Of a stretch of DNA of 35,946 bases, positions 24,818-33,083 are shown in pieces. The first letter of the stretch is position 1; every line of letters starts with the position of its first letter. Source of the stretch: a bacterium (GTDB lineage: Bacteria; UBA6262; WVXT01); NCBI GenBank assembly GCA_011773355.1, contig WVXT01000047.1, positions 1-35,946 on the forward strand, written 5' to 3'. The position numbers and the translations under genes were made by a program. The notes beneath the pieces are model-generated. The model was given only the letters and a program-made list of their open reading frames with translations. It did not search any database and was not told the DNA's origin.

Positions 24818-26137
24818 TTATTTTCTCACTACTTCCCTCTTTGCAGCACTCACGTTGCCTGCTCTGTCCCGGGCCAAAATTGTCAGGATATTTTTCCCGG
24901 GAACCAGTTTGCAATAGATAACAAAATTACCCTCGGAATAAGTAACTGCTCGTTCTCCGTTCACCTCCACGGTAGAACCCTCCTCTGTCTTTCCCTTAAC
25001 CACAACGAACTCTTCTTTCGTCTTAGCCCTTTTTCTGGGCAGGAAAATTTCCAACTTCGGGGGTTTGGTATCAATAACCAGACTCTTTACCGAAGAAGCT
25101 TTAATCTTAGCACCCAAGTCATTGCAATAGAAAAGGCGCCAGAAATATCTACCGTCCGGGAGCCGGCTTTTCTCCTCAGAACTTCCGAAAAACTCCATAG
25201 GGAAAGTGTTAGCCATAAAATTTTCTACTGAAGAATGGACCGATTTCCCAGTGGAATGGAACAGCTTCCAGAAATACTCACTATTGTCCAGAACGCTCTC
25301 TTTATCCACAACAAGCTCCCTAAAATTTTCGTCCTGAGCAATTTCCAGGTGGTAATATTCTATGGCAAACGCCTTTCCTTCCGCTGATGCAGGCACATAC
25401 ACAAATGGTTGGGGTTCCTCTATTCCTTTCCCGTAGTCGATATTCAAACGAAATCCTTCGGAGAGAGTTATCTTGACTCCGTCCGAGGCAACGTCAACTT
25501 TACCCGTATAGACGGCAACCTGTGTCGATTTATCCTTTCTCACCCTGGCTTTGAAGTCCGGCTTCGGTCCTTCCAAGCTGAGTCGTGGCTCAATCAACGC
25601 CGCTGCTGTCAGAACATTAGCCTGCGCAGCGCGCAGTTCCCCGGAAAGAAGCTCGACCTCTTCTCTCTCTTTTTCTGACCTTAAAACTACGAGTGAATTC
25701 TCCCTTATCTTTAAAACTTCTCCACTTTCAAAACCGATGCTAGCAAACGACCTTCTCAATGTCCTTATTGCATCTCCATTGGATAGCTTCATATTCAACT
25801 TTGCACTCTGCCATTCCGATTCTCCTCTTCTGCGCGCACGCACCTCTCTGAGGAGATAAATTAAATGCGCTGCCCTTAAATGCTCCTTAATTAACTCTAC
25901 GGGCAATTTCAATTCCATTGCTGGTAGAATATAGTCCGGGTCGTCAATTACATTGTTATTGTATCGATAAATTTCTGGCCAGCGACTGGGGTCTTTCAAA
26001 TATTTATCGGCAATCCCATGTAGCGTGTCTCCTGATTTTACTTTGATTGTTTGTAGTTTTACGTCTCCTGCTCGCTCTAGTGAATAAACAGTACTTGAGA
26101 AAAGGAAAATAAGAATAGCCAGTCCGATTCTTATCAC
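24818..26137 (-). CDS. Secreted LysM-FecR domain protein
   Basis: 439 aa from the GTG at 26137-26135, which has GGGAGG eight bases upstream and gives a clean signal peptide (MIRIGLAILIFLFSSTVYS). A longer frame from a TTG at 26191 lacks a ribosome site. Domains: LysM (about 30-80: IKVKSGDTLHGIADKYLKDPSRWPEIYRYN split into the LysM core and helix), FecR-type beta domain (about 108-235: NGDAIRTLRRSFASIGFESG), a fibronectin-like middle, and a C-terminal Ig-like domain with EEGSTVEVNGERAV and ARDRAGNVSA. LysM binds peptidoglycan. LysM-FecR proteins are common envelope proteins of unknown exact role. It is last in the HTH-PilZ cassette. Confidence 0.88.
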   Translation of the reverse strand: MIRIGLAILIFLFSSTVYSLERAGDVKLQTIKVKSGDTLHGIADKYLKDPSRWPEIYRYNNNVIDDPDYILPAMELKLPVELIKEHLRAAHLIYLLREVRARRRGESEWQSAKLNMKLSNGDAIRTLRRSFASIGFESGEVLKIRENSLVVLRSEKEREEVELLSGELRAAQANVLTAAALIEPRLSLEGPKPDFKARVRKDKSTQVAVYTGKVDVASDGVKITLSEGFRLNIDYGKGIEEPQPFVYVPASAEGKAFAIEYYHLEIAQDENFRELVVDKESVLDNSEYFWKLFHSTGKSVHSSVENFMANTFPMEFFGSSEEKSRLPDGRYFWRLFYCNDLGAKIKASSVKSLVIDTKPPKLEIFLPRKRAKTKEEFVVVKGKTEEGSTVEVNGERAVTYSEGNFVIYCKLVPGKNILTILARDRAGNVSAAKREVVRK

Positions 26138-26187
26138 GTATATTCCTCCCGCCCAATGCCAAACTTCCATGAGAAAACCAGGAACTA

Positions 26188-26763
26188 TCAAGATTCGATA
26201 TCTTTCTTCTTAAACAGAAGAATTGACTGTAGAAGTGATTTTGTTAATTTTCGAAAAAAGCGTATCACCAGAGCCTGTCTCCGATCAAAAGACCTTCTGT
26301 TTCTTACTCGCCGGCGATTGGAGACATAGTCAGGTATCACCGCGGTTCTCCGTTCCGCCTTTCTTCTTTCTATTCTTCTCCGTTCAGGCACTGCTTCCCC
26401 AAGACTATTTTTTGCCTTAGTAAATTCTTCTAATATCCTCTTGTACTCTTTCTTTAAACTTAAAAATTGGACCCCACAATTAAATTTCTTATCCCTCGGC
26501 AGGAAATAGTTCCACAACACTTTTGCATCCGTATCCAAGCGGGGAAAAGGAAAGGCTAAATCAAGAGTTAATGATATCCTCGAAGAAACTGGCAGAGAAC
26601 TCTTTAGAAGAAGAGAGGCCCCCCGGGAACTTAAATCGGCCGTCTCTCCGGAGAAACTGGTGGGAATGTTATCAGGTAGATCCTTGACTCTTACTTTAAC
26701 CGGAATCCCTGCTAAAACTCTTGTCGTTGCCCTTCTATCTTTTGCAGTTAAAATTCTTTTCAT
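26188..26763 (-). CDS. PilZ-domain protein with Arg-rich C-terminal tail
   Basis: 191 aa. The PilZ domain (about 8-112) keeps both c-di-GMP motifs: RxxxR at R11-R15 (RATTR) and DxSxxG at D43-G48 (DLSSRG), so ligand binding is likely. It also has the GVQFLSL strand. From about 126 the chain is an unusual arginine-rich tail, ERRRIERRKAERR and NRRRVRNRRSFDRR, ending in a hydrophobic/basic segment (about 165-186) that could contact membrane. The ATG has a GGGAGAAG site. It lies 20 bp after the HTH gene and 50 bp before the LysM-FecR start, so the three probably form one transcription unit. Confidence 0.92.
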   Translation of the reverse strand: MKRILTAKDRRATTRVLAGIPVKVRVKDLPDNIPTSFSGETADLSSRGASLLLKSSLPVSSRISLTLDLAFPFPRLDTDAKVLWNYFLPRDKKFNCGVQFLSLKKEYKRILEEFTKAKNSLGEAVPERRRIERRKAERRTAVIPDYVSNRRRVRNRRSFDRRQALVIRFFRKLTKSLLQSILLFKKKDIES

Positions 26764-26783
26764 TCTCTTCTCCCTTCCAGGAT

Positions 26784-26963
26784 TTAATGGTGCTTATCAT
26801 TCGATTTTTGCTTCACCCAGGAATCTATTTCTGACTTGTTGTAACGCCACTGTTTTCCAATCTTTAAGGCCGGAATCTTTCCCTGGCGGGTCATTTTGTA
26901 GACCGTAACTTTGCTTAATCTAAGATAATCTGCTACCTCTTTTATGGTCATTAATTTCTGCAC
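26784..26963 (-). CDS. Small BldC/excisionase-like helix-turn-helix protein
   Basis: 59 aa from the GTG at 26963-26961, which has AGAGGTG seven bases upstream. A GTG at 26972 and an ATG at 26951 are alternatives. A single winged HTH fills the protein: MTIKEVADYLRLSKVTVYKM, TRQGKIPALKIGKQWRYNKSEIDSWV. This is the HTH_17/excisionase-type domain shared with Xis, TorI-like and BldC-like MerR relatives. No phage or integrase gene is nearby, so a transcription regulator is more likely than an excisionase. Its promoter region carries 10-bp direct repeats (26981-27030), suggesting autoregulation. Confidence 0.9.
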   Translation of the reverse strand: MQKLMTIKEVADYLRLSKVTVYKMTRQGKIPALKIGKQWRYNKSEIDSWVKQKSNDKHH

Positions 26964-26980
26964 TATTTTCACCTCTATTT

Positions 26981-27030
26981 TGTGATTTTTTCTTATATCT
27001 CTTGATATTTTGTGATTTTTTGTGATATTT
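26981..27030 (-). promoter_or_regulatory. Array of five 10-bp direct repeats (putative operator)
   Basis: Read on the plus strand in 10-bp steps from 26981: tgtgattttt, tcttatatct, cttgatattt, tgtgattttt, tgtgatatt(t). Units 1, 4 and 5 share tgtgat, unit 3 has ttgatattt, unit 2 is degenerate. All are in exact 10-bp register, so they lie on one face of the helix. The array fills the space between the -10 box (27032-27037) and the ribosome site of the HTH gene. Head-to-tail binding to direct repeats is known for BldC-type MerR relatives; its use here is inferred. Confidence 0.65.
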
Positions 27031-27031
27031 A

Positions 27032-27060
27032 ATAATATATAATGTAGAAACAGAAGTCAA
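27032..27060 (-). promoter_or_regulatory. Promoter of the HTH-PilZ-LysM/FecR cassette
   Basis: On the minus strand: TTGACT (27060-27055), a 17-bp spacer, TATTAT (27037-27032), ten of twelve core bases matching. The TGA in the -35 box is the stop codon of pgeF (27059-27057). The predicted transcription start (about 27025) falls inside the direct-repeat array. Confidence 0.72.
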
Positions 27061-27803
27061 GAAAAATTTAGTTGGATAATTGCCATCATCCGCCCGGTGG
27101 AGGTTTTATCTCGGCGATAGGAAAAAAAATTTTCATTTTCGTAAGTACACATCGGCATTATCTGGATATTTTTCGGAACAATCCCTGCTCTCTGCAACTG
27201 GTATGAATTTGCCTTGGCTAAATCGACAGACCAAAATTTTTCCTGGGAGACCGGAGAAGATTCTGAAATTATTGAGGCTAAAACTTCTCTTCCCCAAGAC
27301 TTGAAGCACTCAGTGAAAGCTTTTGCCACCGGAGACCAGGAGACCGTATAGCATTCTTTGCAAATGTGCGGTCCGATTACTGCAAGAATATCTCTTGCTT
27401 TTACTCCGAAAACATGCGAGATCATGTTCACTGCCATAGAGGAAATATTGGTTACTGTGCTTCGCCAACCCGCGTGCAGAAGACCTGCTATTTTTCTCTG
27501 AGGATGGAAAAGGAATATGGGAGGGCAGTCGGCAACAAATATGGCAAGAGGGACATTGGGTAGGTCAGTAATAAGCCCATCTGTAGCAGGAAACTTTCTT
27601 CCCCGGTCTTTTTCTCTAACTATAGCAATGCCATTCTTGTGTACTTGCTCTCCAGTAGTGATTCCAGAATCGGCTATGTTTAAGCGGCGGGCTATCTCTC
27701 TTTTCTTTTCCGGGAATTTTGCATTGCCCGCATTGCCAGTGGTAATGCCAGCTAAAACAGGAACCGTAGAGGTAAAGGTGATGGGAAGAAAGAAGTCTTC
27801 CAT
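27057..27803 (-). CDS. pgeF: PgeF/YfiH-family protein (peptidoglycan editing factor, multicopper-type fold)
   Basis: 248 aa, formerly called laccase or DUF152. The metal/catalytic triad is visible: His55 (GEQVHKN), Cys93 (ADCPPIFLF) and His110 (LLHAGWRST). The C-terminal CTYENENFFSYRRD is also conserved. E. coli YfiH removes mis-incorporated serine from muropeptide precursors, while other members show purine nucleoside phosphorylase/deaminase activity. Near ftsZ and yggS, as in Firmicutes (ylmD-ylmE). The ATG lacks a good ribosome site; AAAAGGAT about 20 bases upstream lies in the pilT end. Confidence 0.93.
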   Translation of the reverse strand: MEDFFLPITFTSTVPVLAGITTGNAGNAKFPEKKREIARRLNIADSGITTGEQVHKNGIAIVREKDRGRKFPATDGLITDLPNVPLAIFVADCPPIFLFHPQRKIAGLLHAGWRSTVTNISSMAVNMISHVFGVKARDILAVIGPHICKECYTVSWSPVAKAFTECFKSWGREVLASIISESSPVSQEKFWSVDLAKANSYQLQRAGIVPKNIQIMPMCTYENENFFSYRRDKTSTGRMMAIIQLNFS

Positions 27804-27819
27804 TTAACTATTAAATTTT

Positions 27820-28902
27820 TTATCCTTTTGCACCACTTCCTGAATCTATTCCGCGAATATATAATAGAAGCTCTTCGGGGTTACTGGCAGAAGATAAGGC
27901 ATCTTCCAGCTTGACCAGCCCCTTACTATACAATTTCTTTAATGCCTGATTGAAACTTTGCATCCCGTAATAATCCCCTTTTTCCATAGTACCAAGAATC
28001 TCTCCTGACTTATTTTCCTCTATCAATTTCTTGACCAGTGCGGTAGCAACCAGGACTTCTACTGCAGGTACTCTACCCTTTCCATCACTTCTGGGCAGAA
28101 GCCTCTGGGAAATCACTGCCTGCAAAGTATCAGCTAATTGCAGCCGAACCTGATTCTGTTGGTAAGGCGGAAAAAGGTCTATGATACGAGTTATGGTTTG
28201 TACGGCATCTATCGTGTGCACCGTGGATAGTACGAGGCTTCCCAGCTGGGCTGCAGTCAATGCTGCAGCCATTGTGGCTAAATCTCTCATTTCACCTACC
28301 AGAATTACATTAGCATCCTGGCGGACAATATGTTTTAGGGCAGCCGGATAATCCCGCGTATCTCCACCTAACTCCCTTTGAGTTACAACGCTCTTCTTAT
28401 CTTGATGGACAAATTCAATAGGGTCTTCGATGGTTATGATATGAACCGCTCGACTCGAATTAACATAGTCGACAATTGCCGCTAGCGTTGTAGATTTGCC
28501 ACAGCCCGCCGGCCCTGTAACCAGCACAAGTCCCCGCTCATTCTCTGAAATCTTCTTCAATACAGGGGGCAAATTTAACTGTTCAAAATTAGGAACTTCA
28601 AAAGGTACAAGCCGAAACGCTATATGAATAGTTCCTCTCTGGAGGAAAATATTGATTCTGAAACGGGCCAATCCTTCTACTGCGTAAGAGAGGTCGCACT
28701 CGTGGTTTTCATCAAAAATCTGTTTCTGTTTTTCATTCAAAAGCGATAGACCTATCCGCTCAGTATCCTTGGGACTGAGCGCGGGATGTGAACTCTGCAC
28801 CAGCCGTCCATTGATTCGAAAAATAGGGGGACTTCCCACACGCAGATGCAGGTCGGAACCATTCTTATCCACCATTTCGCGTAGAAGGGTAGCAATTTGC
28901 AT
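27820..28902 (-). CDS. pilT: Twitching motility ATPase PilT
   Basis: 360 aa hexameric secretion-type ATPase that retracts type IV pili. N-terminal PAS-like domain (GSDLHLRVGSPPIFRINGRL), Walker A GPAGCGKST (about 130-138; family usually GPTGSGKST), Asp box TIEDPIEF, Walker B ILVGEMRD (about 200-207), His box LSTVHT and the PilT C-terminal region. The ATG at 28902 is preferred over a TTG four codons upstream because GGGAG is well placed. No pilin or pilB gene is in the window. pilT-yggS-proC-yggT is a known proteobacterial order. Confidence 0.95.
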   Translation of the reverse strand: MQIATLLREMVDKNGSDLHLRVGSPPIFRINGRLVQSSHPALSPKDTERIGLSLLNEKQKQIFDENHECDLSYAVEGLARFRINIFLQRGTIHIAFRLVPFEVPNFEQLNLPPVLKKISENERGLVLVTGPAGCGKSTTLAAIVDYVNSSRAVHIITIEDPIEFVHQDKKSVVTQRELGGDTRDYPAALKHIVRQDANVILVGEMRDLATMAAALTAAQLGSLVLSTVHTIDAVQTITRIIDLFPPYQQNQVRLQLADTLQAVISQRLLPRSDGKGRVPAVEVLVATALVKKLIEENKSGEILGTMEKGDYYGMQSFNQALKKLYSKGLVKLEDALSSASNPEELLLYIRGIDSGSGAKG

Positions 28903-28926
28903 GTTAGCTCCCAAAAATCATCACAA

Positions 28927-30033
28927 CTACCGGTACCTCTTCTTTCTCCGAAGAAAAGCGGGGACTCTTAGGTTCTCCTTCATATAGCCGGGTTCCTTCA
29001 ATAATTCTCTCTTGTTGTATTCCCATAAATCCCCGGCGAACTCTTCCTGTCTCAATTTCTCTTCCAGAAGAGCTCGTGGTGGAGGAAAGCCGGTAGCAAT
29101 TACAGTAATTTTTACTACATCTTTGAGGCTTTCATCAAATGCCTGACCAAAGAAGACATTCGCTCCCGAGGCAGAAGCATTGTGAATTAAGTCCATTGCC
29201 TCTTTAATTTCAAACATAGTGATATCTTTATTTCCCGTAATATTAACTAAAATACCTTTGGCGCCTGCAATAGATACATCTTCCAACAAAGGGCAGTTTA
29301 TAGCTGCCTTAGCCGCCTTAATTGCTCTATCTTTACCCCGTGCCCAGCCCATTCCCATTAACGCCTCTCCGGCACCAACCATAATCGTCTTCACATCAGC
29401 AAAATCAACATTAATCATTCCATGCGAAGTAATAATTTCTGAGATACTCTGTACTGCCTGCCGCAGAACGTCATCGGCTACTTTAAATGCATCAAGAGCA
29501 GGGGTCGTCTCATCAATAATGGCAAATAGTCTCTGGTTGGGAATAACGATTAAAGTGTCGACTTTTCTCTTCATGTTTTTCAGTCCCTCTTCCGCCTGTT
29601 TAAAGCGAATGGGTCCCTCAAACATAAATGGCTTGGTAACCACTCCCACGGTCAGAGCCCCCAATTCCTTGGCTATTTCTGCAGCAACGGGTGAGCCCCC
29701 TGTCCCGGTTCCTCCACCCAGACCTGCAGTGATAAATACCATATCAGCGCCTTCCAGAGATTCCTTAATTGCATCACGGTCTTCTTCGGCAGCCTGGCGA
29801 CCTTTCTCAGGATCGCCTCCCACTCCCAGGCCCTTAGTAAGATGGGCTCCTAATTGTAAACGGTATCCAGCCAGAGAATCACGCAAAGCTTGAGCATCAG
29901 TATTTGCTGCAATAAACTCTACTCCTTTTATCTCTGAAGCAACCATGCGATTAACTGCATTGCCTCCTCCGCCACCGATGCCTATAACTTTTATGTTTGC
30001 AGTAAGGTCCACATCCTGTTTAAACTTTAACAT
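28927..30033 (-). CDS. ftsZ: Cell division protein FtsZ
   Basis: Tubulin-like GTPase forming the division ring. 368 aa from the ATG at 30033-30031, six bases after GGAGG; a TTG four codons upstream overlaps that site. Motifs: IKVIGIGGGGGNAVNRM, nucleotide loop GLGGGTGTGGSPVAAEIAKE (family norm GGGTGTGAAP), T7 loop NVDFADVK, and the SGANVFFGQAFDESL block. The C-terminal linker is short, about 40 residues. The chain ends with the conserved binding peptide RVPAFLRRKKRYR, which in other bacteria docks FtsA and other partners. It directly follows ftsA. Confidence 0.98.
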   Translation of the reverse strand: MLKFKQDVDLTANIKVIGIGGGGGNAVNRMVASEIKGVEFIAANTDAQALRDSLAGYRLQLGAHLTKGLGVGGDPEKGRQAAEEDRDAIKESLEGADMVFITAGLGGGTGTGGSPVAAEIAKELGALTVGVVTKPFMFEGPIRFKQAEEGLKNMKRKVDTLIVIPNQRLFAIIDETTPALDAFKVADDVLRQAVQSISEIITSHGMINVDFADVKTIMVGAGEALMGMGWARGKDRAIKAAKAAINCPLLEDVSIAGAKGILVNITGNKDITMFEIKEAMDLIHNASASGANVFFGQAFDESLKDVVKITVIATGFPPPRALLEEKLRQEEFAGDLWEYNKRELLKEPGYMKENLRVPAFLRRKKRYR

Positions 30034-30058
30034 CACCACCTCCAATTATAGACACAAA

Positions 30059-30080
30059 ATCCCTGATGGAAAATCGGGAT
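30059..30080 (-). other. Hairpin in the ftsA-ftsZ gap
   Basis: On the minus strand atccc-gat...atc-a-ggga(t) forms an imperfect 8-bp stem around a 5-base loop, followed by only three T. It lies 25 bases before the ftsZ start. It could be a weak attenuator or processing site, or another degenerate member of the cccgat palindrome family. Confidence 0.4.
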
Positions 30081-30103
30081 GCGTACATAATTAGACTAAG
30101 ATA

Positions 30104-31333
30104 CTAAAAGATCTCCTCAAACCACTCTTTTATCTTGCGTAAGGTAGAACGTCCCTTCCTTCTTACAAATCTCCTCTCATAAATAGGAAATTCTTCTTTT
30201 TGGGCATACTTAATCAAGCCAATGGCTGTAGCATAATCTGGACTACTGATAACCTCTGAAAGTCCCTCTACATTCTGGGGGATACCCAGTCTCATAGGAA
30301 GGTCCAAAATATCTTCACTAAACTCTTTAACCCCGCGGAGCAAAGCGCCGCCTCCGGTCAAAATCCCTCCCGCAGGTATCAGATTTTCCCTGCTTATTTT
30401 TGTCATCTCTTCGCGAATAAAACTAAAGATTTCCTCTACCCGCGGCTCGACAATCTCGCAGAGTCTGCTGGTCAGGATTGTCTGACGGGTCTTACCATCC
30501 ATGCCCAGGATATTTACTTCCACATTATCAGGAATCATCTTCATTTGAGCACAGCCAAATTCCCGCTTAATCCTTGCTGCCTCCGAGAGGGGTACATGGA
30601 GACAGTGAGCTATGTCTTTTGTAATAATATCACTTCCTATGGGTAGCGCTCTGGTAGCTTTGAGAGCCCCTTCAATAAACACGGCTAAATCCACAGTTTG
30701 TCCGCCGAAATCTATAAGCACACATCCTAAATCTTTCTCTTCGGGAGTAACTACAGTTTCCGCAGCAGCCAATACGCTCAACACTATATCCTCTACTTCC
30801 AAACCATTTCTATTAATACATTTTACCAGGTTATTTATTGTGGTGGAGACTCCGGTTACAATGTGCACATGCACTCCCAGATGACTACCTTCCATTCCTA
30901 CGGGGTCCATTACCCCTCTTTGACCATCCACCACGAAGCCCTGAGGGAGAGTATGGATGATTTCTCTCTCAGGAGATAAGCGAATGGCCCGGGCTGAATC
31001 GATGACTCTTAATATATCCTCTTCAGCGATCTCTTTATCAGAACGAGCAATCATAATTGCTCCCTGATGATTAAAGCTTTCGATATGACCGCCTTCAATT
31101 CCCACGTAAACCGTCTTAATCGAGGTATTTGCTATTCCCTCAGCTTCATCCATAGCTTGACCTATAGCCCGGGTAGTCTCCTCAATGTTAACCACTACAC
31201 CGTTACGTAAACCGCGACAGGGTACCCTGGCCGATCCGATTATTTCCACTTCCGCCTTCTGAGTAATTTTACCAACAAGAGCGCAAATATTGCTTGATCC
31301 TACATCGAGACCAATAACTGTTTTCTGTTTCAT
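30104..31333 (-). CDS. ftsA: Cell division protein FtsA
   Basis: 409 aa actin-like ATPase that anchors FtsZ to the membrane. It has VIGLDVGSSNICALVG (phosphate 1), the 1C domain VYVGIEGGHIESFN, GCVLIDFGGQTVDLAVF (phosphate 2), GGILTGGGALLRGV (adenosine) and the C-terminal amphipathic helix LRKIKEWFEEIF, the membrane-targeting sequence. The ATG has GGGGAG four bases away. It sits between ftsQ and ftsZ as usual. Confidence 0.98.
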   Translation of the reverse strand: MKQKTVIGLDVGSSNICALVGKITQKAEVEIIGSARVPCRGLRNGVVVNIEETTRAIGQAMDEAEGIANTSIKTVYVGIEGGHIESFNHQGAIMIARSDKEIAEEDILRVIDSARAIRLSPEREIIHTLPQGFVVDGQRGVMDPVGMEGSHLGVHVHIVTGVSTTINNLVKCINRNGLEVEDIVLSVLAAAETVVTPEEKDLGCVLIDFGGQTVDLAVFIEGALKATRALPIGSDIITKDIAHCLHVPLSEAARIKREFGCAQMKMIPDNVEVNILGMDGKTRQTILTSRLCEIVEPRVEEIFSFIREEMTKISRENLIPAGGILTGGGALLRGVKEFSEDILDLPMRLGIPQNVEGLSEVISSPDYATAIGLIKYAQKEEFPIYERRFVRRKGRSTLRKIKEWFEEIF

Positions 31334-31366
31334 TTTCTCCCCAATCAGACCTACGTCTTTTTCTTA

Positions 31367-32128
31367 CTAACCAACAATTATTTCTCCTTTTCCTTCTTTC
31401 AAAAATCGTAAGTCAAGATAGTTAAAACTCTTACTATTTTTCAGCAAATCCTGGAGGACCAAATTTAGATAACTCAACTTCTTCTCCAATTGGGTTTCCG
31501 TTTCTTTCCCTACAGGTCCCCAGATAAGTACGGCCCTATCCATTTTTAACTTAATTTTTCTTGGATTGTTGCCGTCTATATATGATATTCTATTGTAAAA
31601 CTGGGAGTCGACTGCCATAAGCTTAATTAAAAAACTTACCACTTTTTTCCTATTAACAGAATCTTTAGCTCCCAAAATTATCGGTAAATCTCTGTCCTTA
31701 CCTAAAAATGTTATTCCCTCTTCGTCAATTAACTCCACTTTATTAGAATGAACTTTTGCTCCCTTATCCAGCCGGGCAATAGGAACTCTCTCACTAATTT
31801 TCAGGACTATTTTGTCAGGGAAATCGCGATGAATATCTATTTCCTTAATCTGTTTTAGACTCCTCAATCTTTTTCTTGCCTGTCCTAGTCTAACTTTGAA
31901 TATATTATCCGCTTTTTTTATTTTTAGTGTTAATAGAATGTCCTTTTTACTGATCTGTTGGTTTCCTTCAATTTTTATTTCTTCTATCTTAAAATAAGGT
32001 GAATAAATGAGGAATTTGTAAATTCCATATCCAGAAAAAAGAAGCGCCAGCGATAACAAAGTGAGTCTCAAAATTCTAAAAATTCGCCTCTTCAACAAAA
32101 TTCTTTTTTGCCATCTTTTAACTGCCAA
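31367..32128 (-). CDS. ftsQ: Cell division protein FtsQ/DivIB
   Basis: 253 aa bitopic membrane protein of the divisome. A short basic cytoplasmic start (MAVKRWQKRILLKRRIFRI) precedes one membrane segment (about 20-40). A POTRA domain follows (FKIEEIKIEGNQQISKKDILLTL), then the FtsQ beta-domain with DFPDKIVLKISERVPIA and LIDEEG. The TTG start has GAGGG about 11 bases upstream, inside the ddl end. Sequence conservation is low in this family; position between ddl and ftsA supports the call. Confidence 0.93.
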   Translation of the reverse strand: MAVKRWQKRILLKRRIFRILRLTLLSLALLFSGYGIYKFLIYSPYFKIEEIKIEGNQQISKKDILLTLKIKKADNIFKVRLGQARKRLRSLKQIKEIDIHRDFPDKIVLKISERVPIARLDKGAKVHSNKVELIDEEGITFLGKDRDLPIILGAKDSVNRKKVVSFLIKLMAVDSQFYNRISYIDGNNPRKIKLKMDRAVLIWGPVGKETETQLEKKLSYLNLVLQDLLKNSKSFNYLDLRFLKEGKGEIIVG

Positions 32129-32141
32129 TGTTAATCAACCC

Positions 32142-33071
32142 TCAATCCAAAGCATAAGATAGAATCTTAACCACCAGTTGCTTAAAATCCATCCCTGCCA
32201 CAGCCGCAGCTTCTGGCAGGAGACTGGTCTCGGTCATCCCGGGGATTGTGTTAATTTCTAAGAGATAAATTTGACCTCTTTTATCTATTACCATATCTAC
32301 ACGAGTAGCGCCTGCACAACCCAGGGCGCGGTGAGCAGCAAGAGCCAGAGATTGAGCCAATTCGTACTGCTCTCGTGGCAATTTGGCGGGCACAATATGC
32401 TTGGACATCCCTGGTTCATACTTTGCTCGATAGTCATAAAATGTTGTCTTTGGTACAATTTCTATTACCGGCAGAGGTTCATCGCCCAGAATTCCTACTG
32501 TAATCTCTTTTCCTTGAATATATTCTTCAATTAATATTTTGTCTCCATATCCATAAGCTAAATTTATCGCACTATCCAGACCTTTTGATTGTCGAACTAT
32601 GGTCACTCCAATTGTTGAACCTTCCCTGGCTGGTTTGACAATTACGGGATAGTCCAGCTCTCTCAATATATCACCAGGAGCTTCCACTTTTTTCTCAAGA
32701 ACATTGTATTTTGCCATAGGCAATTTATGGTAACTGAAAACCTTCTTAGTATATACTTTATCCAGAGCCAACGCACTGGCCAATACTCCCGAACCAGTAT
32801 AAGGAATACCCATCATTTCCAGAAGCCCCTGAATTGTCCCGTCCTCGCCGAGCTTTCCGTGAAGAGCAATAAAAGCCAGGTCTATCCCCTCCTTGGCTAG
32901 CTTCAAGGCGATATCTCTATCCACATCAAGCTTAGACACATTTAACCCAAGGAAGACTAAAGCTTTGTAAATGGCCTCTCCTGTCTTGAGAGATATTTCT
33001 CTTTCTTGAGAACTCCCCCCACAAAGCACCCCTATCTTTTTCGTCCTTAATTTATCCATTACCTCTTTCAC
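32142..33071 (-). CDS. ddl: D-alanine--D-alanine ligase
   Basis: 309 aa ATP-grasp enzyme making D-Ala-D-Ala for peptidoglycan. Motifs: GVLCGGSSQEREISLKTG, ALHGKLGEDGTIQGLLEMMGIPYTGSG, VKPAREGSTIGVTIV, and LEINTIPGMTETSLLPEAA (metal and substrate binding). The Tyr in IPYTGSG argues for D-Ala rather than D-lactate specificity. The GTG at 33071 has GAGGGG eight bases upstream; an ATG four codons later is possible. Between murB and ftsQ, as in many dcw clusters. Confidence 0.97.
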   Translation of the reverse strand: MKEVMDKLRTKKIGVLCGGSSQEREISLKTGEAIYKALVFLGLNVSKLDVDRDIALKLAKEGIDLAFIALHGKLGEDGTIQGLLEMMGIPYTGSGVLASALALDKVYTKKVFSYHKLPMAKYNVLEKKVEAPGDILRELDYPVIVKPAREGSTIGVTIVRQSKGLDSAINLAYGYGDKILIEEYIQGKEITVGILGDEPLPVIEIVPKTTFYDYRAKYEPGMSKHIVPAKLPREQYELAQSLALAAHRALGCAGATRVDMVIDKRGQIYLLEINTIPGMTETSLLPEAAAVAGMDFKQLVVKILSYALD

Positions 33072-33083
33072 AAAACTATCCCC

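Noticed and set aside
26784-26963. Excisionase of an integrated phage or plasmid
   Set aside because: No integrase, attachment-site repeat or phage gene is nearby, and the surrounding genes are conserved chromosomal ones.
26981-27026. CRP/FNR site because of the tgtgat words
   Set aside because: The words are direct repeats at 10-bp steps with no tcaca half-site in the proper inverted position.
29219-29893. Plus-strand ORF of 224 codons opposite ftsZ
   Set aside because: It is a shadow of the conserved ftsZ frame.
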